A stretch of DNA of 21,469 nucleotides, from the NCBI GenBank assembly GCA_009602725.1, contig WELB01000013.1, forward strand, positions 933,871 through 955,339. The letters are read 5' to 3'. Source of the DNA: Spirogloea muscicola (taxonomy: Eukaryota > Streptophyta > Zygnematophyceae > Spirogloeales > Spirogloeaceae). Shown one piece after another: positions 1 to 10,333 of this stretch; within the stretch, counting starts at the first letter, position 1; the number at the start of each line of letters is the position of its first letter. The translations under genes and the position numbers were made by a program. The notes beneath the pieces are model-generated. The model had not been told where the DNA came from. It made no database searches and saw nothing but the letters and a program-made list of their open reading frames with translations.

Positions 1-1
1 G

Positions 2-10
2 ATGGCGTGA
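2..10 (+). promoter_or_regulatory. Minimal upstream ORF (ATG GCG TGA) before the acyltransferase start
   Basis: A two-codon ORF lies 18 nt upstream of the DHHC gene's ATG, in the same frame. It matters only if the transcript starts at or left of the window edge, which cannot be seen. It also sets the upstream limit of the reading frame and so supports the start at 29. Confidence 0.35.
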
Positions 11-28
11 GCCGCGCGGGGCGCCGCC

Positions 29-2637
29 ATGGACGACCTGCGGGGAGGCGCGGGCGAGCTCGAGCGGCCGCCGCCGCCGTGGCTGCCGCCGCAGGGCAGT
101 CCGCTCGAACCGGGCCAGTCGTCAGAAGAGTCGCCGCCGGGCGGGCCGGGGCGGGCGCTGCCGCCGCAGGCGACGCTCCCGCCGGGGCAGGTCGGACATG
201 GCTGGCGCGAGCCCCTGTCCGCGGGCCCGTCGCCGCCTGCAGGGCCTTACGCTGGACCGCCTGGCTTGCTTGGCGGTGCTGGCCCCCCCTTGCCTCCGAG
301 GAGGCACATCCACGTGCCGCCACAGCGCCCGCTGCCCCACACTTGGATGATCGTCGCCGTCGGGCCCTGCATGCTCGTCACCATCATCTTCATCTGCGTC
401 GGCACCGGCATGGGTCTCGTGTAAGCATCTCACCTCTCAGCTGGCTTAGCTTCACATTCTGAAGCTTCGGAGTAGGCATACATGACGTGGTGAAGCAGCT
501 GGCGCAGTATCAATCTCTGCAACGAGATCAAGGAGCAGTTGACATTCTTCAGGCTGGTCAAACGTCAGGGTAGAGGAGGTTGCTATCTATTATCTTGACA
601 TGCTGCCGTTGACATGATCTTGCACGCAGTCGTGGTCTATGGCATGAGCTGCAAGCCTTTCCCTTACTTGCGTCTGTTAGAGTCGGGACTGCTCCAAGGA
701 CCTCTGATGGTGACGGCCCTCCGACACGGGCTCTTATTGCTTTGGCATCGTACTTAGTCACAGGAAGGCTCCTGCTTGGTGAATATATGCAGTTTTGAGA
801 TCCTCCTGAATTGCTGCAACTGGTGTGCAGGTTACCTGCGCTTGACGGTGGTGGCCTCCGGACGGCCTTCTACATTGCTCTTGGAGTGTGCACTGGCGTC
901 TGCCTCATCTTCTTGGTCATTGTCAACCAGGTTGATCCTGGCGTCATCAAGCCTCTGCCATACAAAGGTGCACCTTAACATCCCTTGGCGCCATCTGAGA
1001 ATTTTAACACCCGCTATGCTATGCACGTAATCTCCTCTTCACTCCAATGGACAGCAGGACAACAATAAGGTGTGCTTGCCGGACCTTTTTTACGTCTTTT
1101 GTCATATGCACCTGGTCTCGGCTATCTGTATGTCAATTCAGTAACTGCAGGCATCGAATTGCTGGCAGATGAGAAGCTGGTGCGTATTGAAGCTGGGGAA
1201 ATGCCAGAAGGTACTTACATTGACCATTACGGCCAGCTCTGCCAAAAGAGGCCTGCAGCAGATGGTCATGGCATTATTGAGGAGCGGTACTGCTTGACAT
1301 GCAACATTTGGAGGCCCCCTCGTGCCAGTCACTGCCGGAAGTGTGGTCACTGCATGGAGGTATTTGGTGAACCTTTTTGTGTGAAAGTGCATTTTACACA
1401 AGTCGAGGAGTACAGCTGTTGAGATGAAGGCTTGTGACTTTGCGCACAACTGAGAGCACCATGCGGAGTGCATAAATCTCCGAGACATCTCGACAATGCA
1501 ATCTTGTTGATGCTTACAGTAGTTGTGTTGTCTTTCTTCTTATTCTTGGTGGTGCAGAAATTTGACCATCACTGTGGAATAGTGGGCACCTGCATTGCCA
1601 GAAAGAATCAGCGCTTCTTTGTGGTCCTTTTGACCCTTGGTACAATAGTAAGTCATCCTGTTTCCATACTATCTACATATTTCTCTCCTGAAAGCTATCC
1701 CTCTACAGTAAACTGCAGGCTATTGCATGCAGTAACACTCCTACATTGCTGACTGCAGGGGGCTGCACTGCTGCTTGCTGCCTGCATCATTTGGCTGGTC
1801 CAGCAAGCCTGGCACGGGTAAATTGTGAGACTCAGAAAATCTGATACTCATAGAACCAATCTTGTACCTCTGCGATTATTACAAGTGAAGGAAGAAGTCC
1901 TTGTAGCATCGGATATTGCACCACCTGCATTTGACACAGTGACTTGATGTTTGTCAATCGTCTATCTCCATTTAGATGAGTGACAGACCAGATTGAGTTG
2001 CTATACGAGGTGTTGTACTGAGCTAGTAAAGACAATCTTGTGATGTGGGGTACAGGACACATCCATGGAAATACTGGAGAACATATGTTGTGCTGCTACT
2101 TGGCTGCCTATACCTCTACACCTGCTTTGCTGCCGTCTTCACCCTGCTTCACTGTGCTCTCCTCTTTTGCGGTCAGCGTCTCAATTAAGTCTTCCTGGTC
2201 CCAGAGATATTCTGCTTTTCCTTTGTATGTGGATACCTTGTCATGAAATATCAAATTCAAGTGAAGTGTGTTGTCAGTCATAAAGATGTCAGGGGCAAAG
2301 ATAAGTCATATTGATCGTCACTTATGAGTAGACGGTCACATTAAGCAACAATAGAGACTGACTTGCCTCGTTGACTCTAATCTTTGCAGACGTCACAACG
2401 AAGCAGTACATACAGGCCCGCCACGCAGGGCAAAGGCTACCAAAACACACATTTAGTGAGCTCCTGCAGAATGCCAAGTATATGCTGTTTGCCGATATTG
2501 GCTGGAGATTCTCATCCAAGCTTGGGCCGCAGTGCCATAATTATCCGTCTCAGCAAACTCCTCCGGCCCCTGCTGCTTCCACCAATTCTGTGGAAGATTC
2601 AGTGGTGAATGATATTGGCAATGCTGTGCCAGAATGA
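29..2637 (+). CDS. DHHC-type protein S-acyltransferase (palmitoyltransferase), complete, 7 exons
   Basis: This is a membrane enzyme predicted to attach palmitate to cysteines of target proteins. Exons: 29-420, 831-967, 1151-1359, 1558-1647, 1759-1817, 2056-2171, 2390-2637. Phases carry through every junction and give 416 aa. The start at 29 follows GCCGCC, and an in-frame TGA at 8-10 closes the frame just upstream. Order of parts: a Pro/Gly-rich N-terminus (about 1-105); TM1 (about 109-131); TM2 (about 140-163) followed by the conserved DPG motif; the Cys-rich domain with C224, C227, RPPRASHC (231-238), C241, C244 and DHHC at 249-252; TM3 and TM4 (about 265-295 and 305-335); then VTTKQY (336-341) at the usual TTxE position. 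The stretch after DHHC reads GIVGTCI instead of the usual PWVGNCI. It lies upstream of CHUP1 on the same strand. The family is clear; the subfamily and substrates cannot be named from sequence alone. Confidence 0.93.
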
Positions 2638-3519
2638 GAGTACATCATCTGCCCTTCATTTGCACGGGTGCATATTGGCCACCCAGCAAGCTTTTATCAT
2701 AGTAGGCTGCTCGCACAAAGATTGCTAGCTAGCAAGCAATCAAGGATCCAATTCTACCTGTGGGCGTGATGTAATTGCGCAAGGCCATCTGGTGCTGGGT
2801 ACATGACTCGATATTGAGTGGGATGCGTCTGGGCGAGGTGCATGTGAGCCCGAGGCTGGCTGGCAAGCCGACATTGCCACATGGAGGCTCTGCTGCGGCT
2901 TAGCATACGTTTAAGAGCGAGAGCGCCCAGGAAGGGCCCCATGACAATGCGAGACAGACTCTTCCCCATGACAAAGGGCGTCGATTGCTGATGGCTCTTA
3001 TCACAGTCCACAACTGCTTCCTCCTGTGTTGTCAGACTACACACGACTGCACTCTAGTCCTACGAACCACCCCGTCGTCGGCTAGGTACACTTGCTATCT
3101 TCCGTAGCGCGAGGTACGAGGTTACGCTGTCATTGTCGCGAGTGTCGGGTGCGTTTCAGTGGCTGGTTTCGGTACGCCTGGCCCCGAGTGGAGCGGCCAA
3201 GCGGCCCTTTCGAACAGGGGGAGCCTCGTGGGCAGATCCACCATCTTAAGCTGTGGCGGCCGCGTGGCACCGGAGTGGGGTGGCTGGGCCGCCGGGAGGG
3301 GAGAGGCTCTCGCCCTTCTGGCGAGGGCTCTGAAGTTTGATCTTGCTGAATCTCACACAATGGATCAGAGCGTCGTCCTCTCTGATTTTTGATTTTACAG
3401 TTCAATGACGGAATGATGGGCGCAGCGGCCGCGCCTTCCGGGGGAGAGAGGGAGGGAGGGTGGGGGAGGCTCTTGCTGGCCCTGAAGGCCCCTCTGGCAG
3501 CTCGGTGTCGCCGCTACAC

Positions 3520-3553
<34 letters not shown>
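3520..3553. repeat. CGC/GCC trinucleotide run in the CHUP1 5' region
   Basis: An uninterrupted run of about 11 trinucleotide units lies roughly 225 nt before the CHUP1 ATG. Similar runs occur in the eIF3d 5' region and in MED7 exon 1, so this is a recurring feature of 5' ends in this genome segment. Length variation between individuals is likely but not shown here. Confidence 0.9.
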
Positions 3554-3697
3554 TGACTCCGGCGGAGAGGCTGCTACTCAGCCCGCAGAGCGCTTGAGGC
3601 CGGGGACCCGGCAAGGCGGGGGCGGCGAGAGCAGAGCGAAGCACGCACGGCGGAGGCCAGGGAGGGCGAGACAACGGGCGGGCGCTCGCAGGCGGCC

Positions 3698-3742
3698 ATG
3701 GGGCCCTCGGCGGCGGCGGCCGGGGCGGCGTGTTCGCCGTGA
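3698..3742 (+). promoter_or_regulatory. Upstream ORF in the CHUP1 leader (14 codons plus stop)
   Basis: An ATG in the context GCGGCCATGG, close to a Kozak-type optimum, opens a 14-codon frame ending in TGA 36 nt before the CHUP1 ATG at 3779. If it lies in the mature leader it could reduce translation of CHUP1. The transcription start is not known, so the role is inference. Confidence 0.4.
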
Positions 3743-3778
3743 CGAGGGTCACCGGTCGGCAGGGCGGCGGCCGCGACA

Positions 3779-6700
3779 ATGCTGCTCCGCGTGGGCCTCG
3801 CCGCAGGGCTGTCCGTCGCGGCGGTCACTGTCCAGAAGCTCAAGCAAGGGCACCGGGATGGTGAGCGCGGCGAGCGCCTGCCCTGGCCAGGCGGCGGCGG
3901 CGGCACGCTGCGGCTCCGCACTGACCCTGGCGACGCCTCCAGAGCTTCTGCTTCCAGGCGCAGGCCCATAGGCCGGTGCCTATGCAGTGAGCTAGCCTTG
4001 ATATGACTGAGTGGCGTCATGTATTGGACGCCCACTGAGGTGAAAGGCTTGGACGTCTGCAGATGAGGCCGGGCCCCATGGCAAGCGCGGCAGAGTGGCG
4101 TCGAGGGAGGATGCAGCCGAGCAGCACGACAGGGAGGAGCTTCAGGACAAGGTTCTGCCGCCACGCTCACTCGGGCAGTGTGACTCGCAGGAAGCCGCTT
4201 GCTCGATTGGCCTCACCTGTGCTTGCAGCGCTCAGGTCCGGCTCCCGTGAGAGACAGGCGAGGGCAAGGGCTTGGACCTGACGCCGTCTCGCTGTGCTGC
4301 AGGAAGTGGTTGTCACAGCAGACAACCTACTACTGCCTGAGCTGAATGAACTGTTCGACAAGGATGAGCTGGACCACAAGGCACTCCTGGTGGAGGACGA
4401 CGGTACAGACGATGAATCCAGCCAGGGAGGTGGCCAAGAGGACGAGGATAGTGATGGTGAGGAGGAGAACGAGGAGGAGGGTGAGGTCGAGGAGGAGAGG
4501 AGGAGAAGAGGAGAGGACTCTCTGTACAACCCCCTTGGCGACGAGGTCCTGGAGCTCTGGGACCTGCGAAACACGGTGGAGGCAATGCGGGAACGAGAGG
4601 TCAAATTGGAGGCTGAAGTGAAAGAGCTCTACGAGCTGAAGCGTAAGGAGGAGGAACTTCGGGAGCAGACTGCTGCCATTGAGCAGGAAAGACAGGAGGT
4701 ATGCTTGCTTATTAAGTCCTACATTCAAAGTCTGGCAATCTGTGGGTTGGGGATTTGGGTGGGGAGCGCAAGGGGCAGGCAGGCGAAGATGGACAAAGAA
4801 AGGGAGGGAGGGAGGTGATAGCAGGGGGATAGAATTGTGTGAGAGAATCAATGGTGAGGATGGGAAGGCTTGGTGGCATCTCTGCAATTTTGCTCCTGCA
4901 TTGTAGCAAGCGTACAGCAAGCTATTACTGACGTATACCTTGGGTTGCCCCTGCTTCCTACAACGTTATGCTTGAAATGTGGGCTCTGGAATGGGCAACA
5001 TGCATTGCCCCTGGTGCCCATATGGTTGTGCTTTGAGGAATGGCTCGACAAGACATTTCTGAAGAGCTGCTCATGAAAGTGCAGATGACGGTGTTAAGGA
5101 AGGGGCTAGCGGACGTCGCTGCTCGAGAGCAGCGGGTGGTCAAGGAGTTGGAGGACTTGAAGAAGGTTCGAAGGGAGCTGGTGGAAGCGAAGGCGCGGGA
5201 AGGAGAACTGCAGAAGCAGTTGAAGGAGGGGTCGACGGCCAGTGAGGTTGTCCTACTCAAGAAGGTGGTCGCTGACATGAAGGCCAGAGAAGAGGAAGTG
5301 GAGGCCAAGGAAAAGGAGTTGGAGAAACGGGCCCAGGTGTTGAGCTTGACCTGGGTGGACTGACAAGCATGCAGAGTGCAAGGCTGTTCACAGTTGCTTT
5401 TGCTACTGCTAGATGGGTACATTGCTATATGGGTTTACAATGTATGGGTGTACTGCCAAGATCTGATGATACCCAGTCATCATGGCAATAGTCTAGCAGG
5501 ACTCTCGTGTTGTTTAGGGATGCAAGGCTGATACCTTTGTGGGTTGTGTCAGGCGACCAAGGACAAGGACATGGATGTGGTTGAGCTCAGGCGGGGTAAC
5601 AAGGAGTTGCAGCTTCAGAAGCGAAAGCTCAGCGTGCAGCTAGCTGAGATGGAGAACCGCCTCTCTCGCTTCGCCGTCCCTGAGGTTGGAGGATCTACTA
5701 GTGTACTCTAGAATCACTTTTGACTTTAATGCATGGGATCGGCATATGACAAGTACTCATGTATCATGCATGGCTGAAATAAAGGCGCGAGACCAATGCA
5801 TGCTCAGTACCTACCTGGATGAGGTAGCAGCTGGCACTTTCGGTCCCAGCTGCCAAATAAGTATTAAGTCGTGTGCATCTTCCTGATTGATGCTTCTCGT
5901 CATTGTGAGTTTTCAAATGCAGAGCCAGCTAGTGCTTAAGGCCCAAGCAGAGTCAAAGATGCTGCGGCAGAGAATTGTGGACCTGAGGAGACAGGTTGAG
6001 GCCCTGCAGAACAATCGCTTCAGCGAAGTAGAGGAGCTTGTTTACCTTCGGTGGGTGAATGCATGCCTCAGGTGAGTGGGAAAGGCCGTCACACAACAAT
6101 CTGATAGCATAGTGAGAACTTTCTCCTCTGCTTGTCGCTCTGACTGTAGGAGTGGCGCAGTGGGTGTGCTCAACATTCTTCTTGCAGCTTGAACTAGATC
6201 ATGGCCAGTGCATGGTCTGAGTAGTTTGCAGGTACATCATTCGCTGCTCCCAGGTTGTTACAGCTGCAGCTTGTTATGTACCACATGCTAAATCCATCAT
6301 CTTCTTTGAACAGATATGAACTCCGCGACTTCAAGGCACCACCAGGGAAGATAACGGCCTTGGATCTTGGTCATAGCCTCAGCCCACGGTCGCAGGTGCA
6401 TATCTTGTCCCTTGTAATATTCTGTGAATACCGTGCCTATCTTCAAGTGCTTGAAGCTGAGATATCAGATGTGGGTACAGTTGTGAGAGCTTGACAAAAG
6501 AAGGGATCAAATACATTTGTCAGACCATTATTCCAGCCAAGTCTCTGGAGCTTGGGGAGTAGTGCTCATGTTGTGATAGCTAGTCGTTTTGTTGCATAAC
6601 TTGACCCAGCTATATCATGTATCTGCAGGAGAGAGCAAAGCAACTCATGCTTGAGTATGCTGCACCAGAAATCCTGGCCATGAGGGCAAAGGAGCAGATG

Positions 6701-9700
6701 GAGAATGGCTTTGTGCCAGAAGAGCTCGATGCTCGAACGTTGTCCATGGCCTTTGCTTCGGAGATTGCAACAAGCAGAGAGAGGGAAAGAAGAGAGGACC
6801 CCTTCTTAGACTCCCCCGACAGGGCGAGCCCTGGCGGCAGAAGGGCTGCGCGGCTCATGCGCAAGCTCAGCGGCAAGTCCTTCTCTCTCGGCAGACGAGA
6901 CAGCACAGACGGCAGCGAGGCAGACAGTTTCGACAGCGGGGACATTGCAGGGTGGGGCTCTGGTTTTGCCCCCTCAGAGGAAGCAGCAGCAGGTTTGCGG
7001 CCTGACGCGGCCAACGGTTCTGGGAGCTGGTCGGCACGGCACACCAAAGATGCGAGGGGCATCTGGCTGTACAACAAGGCCGGCGGGCCAAGCGCCGAGA
7101 ATGGGCACGAGCTGCCACAGGACGAGTTGGGCAGCCCCGGACCTCAAGCGACTGCCAGCCCCCGGCAGGTCGGGGCGTCGCGCCTGGCAAGCAGCTCAAC
7201 CGAGGCTGCCGCAGGTGGTGGAGAAGAGGCTGCTGAAGCTCGTTCAGCAGGAGTTGAGACGACAACTTCAGGAGGTGGTGATTCCATGGGTGGGGTGGAA
7301 GCTAGCAACAGCCAGGAGCAGACTGGAGAGAAGGTTGCGAATGGACCAAGGTCAGCAGCCCCATGTGGCTAACGTGTCAGCAACCTTCTACTGTACACAG
7401 AGATCCTTGATTTAGAGATAGTATGTGGGTTTAAGCCAGCTCTGCTCCATAAGCAGTGTGGTGCTGTCACCTTCCACGCGGGGGAAATGCTTGACGTTTG
7501 TTGGCCCTTTCGTTGGCCTTGGCACGTGCAGCAGGTTGCCTCCCTTGAGGATCAACTCCACGCCCGCTGGTAAGGTGGCAAGCAGTGGTGCGGCAGCTAC
7601 GACGGCGCTGACTGGCGTGGCAGCCTCTTACCAGCTCATGTCCCGCTCGGTCAGCTCCAGTGCTGTCAACCAGAAGTACCCCACTTTCAAGGACCGCAAC
7701 AAAGCCCAGCTGGAGGCCGCCGTCGAAGGGGGCGGCAAGAAGCTGCCAGTGACAGACAGCAAGGCCGCGCTGCCTCTACGCGAGCCGAGGAAAGCAAGGC
7801 CGCCTCCGAAGCTGACGCAAGGCCCCTTCGACGGGCCGGCCAGGGCTCTCGTGGGCCGTGGGGGAGCTCCTCCACCGCCTCCGCCGCCGCCGCCGCCGCC
7901 TCCTCGACCAGGAAAGGCAGGGGGCCCGCCGCCTCCGCCACCTCCACCTCCTAAGGGCAGGAAAGACGAAGTGGGAAACGGCATGCAGAGGTCCCCAGAG
8001 GTGGTAGAGTTTTACCGCAGCTTGGTGACGCAGCGAGACAAAACAAGCCCTTCTGGCAAGGCTGGGGTTGAGAAGACTGGCGCTAGCTCCATCGATGCCA
8101 GAAATGACATGATCAGCGAGATGGAGAACCGATCCTCTCACCTTGCTGCGGTAAGGGTGCCACTCCAAGCTGCTTTCATTCATGACATCCGCAAGCCTTG
8201 CATCCTCGTTGCCACTTTTTGGACTTCTCCAGCCTACATTTACAAGAATTCCATCCAATGTAGGCACTTTATTGGGTGACCATCTTTCTAGTGCTTGACA
8301 ATCTGCTAACAGCAGGCTTAATGGCTTGAATTTCTGCTTTGTAGATCAAGCAAGACGTGGAAGTGCAAGCAGATTTTGTCAATGATCTTGCTGCAGAAAT
8401 CAGGGCAGCCTCTTTCACCAACATTGATGACGTGGTGGCCTTTGTCACGTGGCTTGATGACGAACTTTCCTTCCTGGTAGCTTGATTATCCAACTTTTTG
8501 CAGCTCAGCTGCTACATGAGTGAAACGGCGGATTTGTCTATTCTTGAACATCCATCATGTCATCCTCCAAGATATTGTGATGCATTTCTTGGAGATCAAG
8601 GGCAAGTTGTTCTTAGGCCTCGTCTTTTATGAATCCGATTGAGTTTCCCTGATGATCGTGGTGTGTGCACATTGCCTAGGTTGATGAGAGAGCTGTGCTT
8701 AAGCACTTTGACTGGCCCGAGGCAAAGGCGGACACGCTGAGGGAAGCCGCCTTTGAGTACATTGACCTGAAGAAGCTGGAGAGTGAGATGGTCAACTTGG
8801 AGGACACTCCTGACGTCGCAGTGGAGGCTGCACTGAAGGCTATGTTCAACATGCTTGAAAAGTGAGAACTCATACTGGCCCTTGTACGTAAGCAGCTCGT
8901 ATCAAAGTCTTCAGGGGATTGGGTCATTACGTAGATGCGCCGAGCGTGCTTATTGAAAATTGTATTTCTTGGACTATCTAAAGGCTGCAAAAGAACGAGC
9001 TCTTGCAGAGTGGAACGCACTATCTTCGCGCTGATGAGGACACGGGACTTATCTCTCGTGAAGTACAAAGAGGCTCAAATCCCCATTTACTGGCTCCAAG
9101 ATTCAGGGACTCTGTCTATCCTTGGCAAGGTGACGTACATTTGTCCACCTAGCTTGATGAGATGCTAACAGTACATATTGTATCAGTCGTGGATGCTCAG
9201 CCAGTAACTATGTCATGACTGCCCTTGTCCTGCATAATTTGCAGATTAAGCACGGATCAGTCAAGCTGGCTAGGCAGTACATGAAGAGAGTGGCGTCTGA
9301 GCTTGACAGCTTAGGGTTTGGCCCCGAGAAGGAACCTCTCCGAGAGTTTCTCCTTCTACAGGGCGTCCGATTTGCGTTCCGGGTCCATCAGGTAAGAAGC
9401 TCGCAGCAAGCAATCAAAGTGAGAAAACCCGCCAGTGAATCGCAGCACTGTGGTTGTCGAGACAACACAGAGCGGAAGACAATCAAGCCTACAGCTTGGT
9501 ATGTCGAACACAGCATGTCTTTGATCGCAGACAGTCAGAGTAGCCTAATCTGGTACCTGTTGCTAGATTTTCAAGCAGAGCGTTGACAGTCGTTCTACTG
9601 ACTTGCAGTTTGCTGGTGGCTTTGATGCTGAGAGCATGCGAGCTTTCGAAGAACTCAGAAATAGAGCGAGGGTGAAGGAGTCCGAAATGGACTCCGATGC

Positions 9701-9770
9701 ACAGCCATCAGGGCGCAGGTCTTCCCTAGAACTTGCTCGGAAGTCTTTGGATTTGGTAAGGACAGTCTGA
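3779..9770 (+). CDS. CHUP1: CHUP1, chloroplast unusual positioning 1, about 14 exons
   Basis: CHUP1 sits on the chloroplast outer envelope and links the organelle to short actin filaments for light-directed movement. Exons: 3779-3860, 4063-4235 (donor uncertain), 4303-4698, 5085-5336, 5553-5684, 5923-6071, 6314-6395, 6629-7350, 7532-8150, 8345-8476, 8680-8861, 9009-9129, 9245-9391, 9609-9770. All phases close, giving about 1116 aa against roughly 1000 in Arabidopsis. Order of parts: a hydrophobic N-terminus (MLLRVGLAAGLSVAAVTVQK) as in the family; an acidic stretch (about 114-150); a long coiled coil (about 160-390) ending in the diagnostic RFSEVEELVYLRWVNACLR; then YELRDF and LSPRSQ; a Ser-rich linker; VAASYQLMSRSV; proline runs (from about 776) expected to bind profilin and actin; and the conserved C-terminal domain with HFDWPEAKADTLREAAFEY, YMKRVASELDS, GVRFAFRVHQ and FAGGFDAESM. 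It is convergent with MED7. Confidence 0.96.
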
Positions 9771-10333
9771 TGCCTCTGTGCGCATGTTGCCTCCAAGGGA
9801 GGCTGCTTGAGGCGCGCAGCCTATTCAATGCATTTACCTTCTTGGTAGTGAGTAAGTCTGAGCAAATATAACAGTATCGTGCACAGAACGAGATTTAGGA
9901 CACTGACAAGCGGGTGGTCAAAGTCTGCCTTGCTGACATGTACAAAGCATCACACTCGTCAGGATTATTTTTGTGAAGGGCATGTTGCCCAACAAGTGCT
10001 TTACGCCCGATGTTTCGTGTTGCATAAGATTGTAGTCCCGCGGTTGGAAAGGCCGTGGTCTGCTTCCTTGCATGCATCAATGGTTGTAGGACAATGTCGA
10101 GTAGCTGTATCAGACACTGCTCATCGCAAGAGCATTTCCAGGACCACAACAGCCAAACAAGGGCTAAAACGACATAGGAGTGAAGCGTCAGATAGATTTC
10201 AATCCACCTTCTGCCTTCAACATGAGCATTGCAGTGAGTCTGCTGTTCTCTACTCTAAGTCGGTTCTGCATCGTGGCACAATGTCCATCACACCTGTACT
10301 GTTTTGTATCTCGAGCCCGCTTTGTGGCGCCTC
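9771..10333. other. Convergent 3' region between CHUP1 (+) and MED7 (-)
   Basis: About 560 nt holding only the 3' ends of two convergent genes. The open frames crossing it on both strands show no recognisable domain and lack splice-linked continuation. I see no RNA gene. It most likely contains both 3' UTRs and polyadenylation sites, which may overlap. Confidence 0.6.

Larger units (their letters stand above)
2638..3778. other. Intergenic region between the acyltransferase and CHUP1, including the CHUP1 promoter and leader
   Basis: No ORF here resembles a known protein on either strand. The left part is probably the 3' UTR of the acyltransferase. It contains a perfect 7-bp inverted repeat (GATTGCT/AGCAATC, 8-nt loop) at 2720-2741, about 80 nt past the stop codon. 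From about 3400 the DNA becomes very GC-rich, with a CGC/GCC run and an upstream ORF, as expected of a leader or promoter region. I could not recognise a TATA box with confidence. Confidence 0.6.

Noticed and set aside
2754-3044. 96-codon minus-strand ORF downstream of the acyltransferase
   Set aside because: No recognisable motif, no partner exon, and it lies in the probable 3' UTR or intergenic DNA.
3402-4170. Long minus-strand ORFs opposite the CHUP1 5' region
   Set aside because: They are antisense shadows of GC-rich leader and coding sequence and show no domain.
5040-5084. Extension of CHUP1 exon 4 leftwards to include MARQDISEELLMKVQ
   Set aside because: The frame is open, but there is a clean CAG acceptor at 5082-5084 giving correct phase. 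The upstream piece has no good acceptor, though it cannot be fully excluded.
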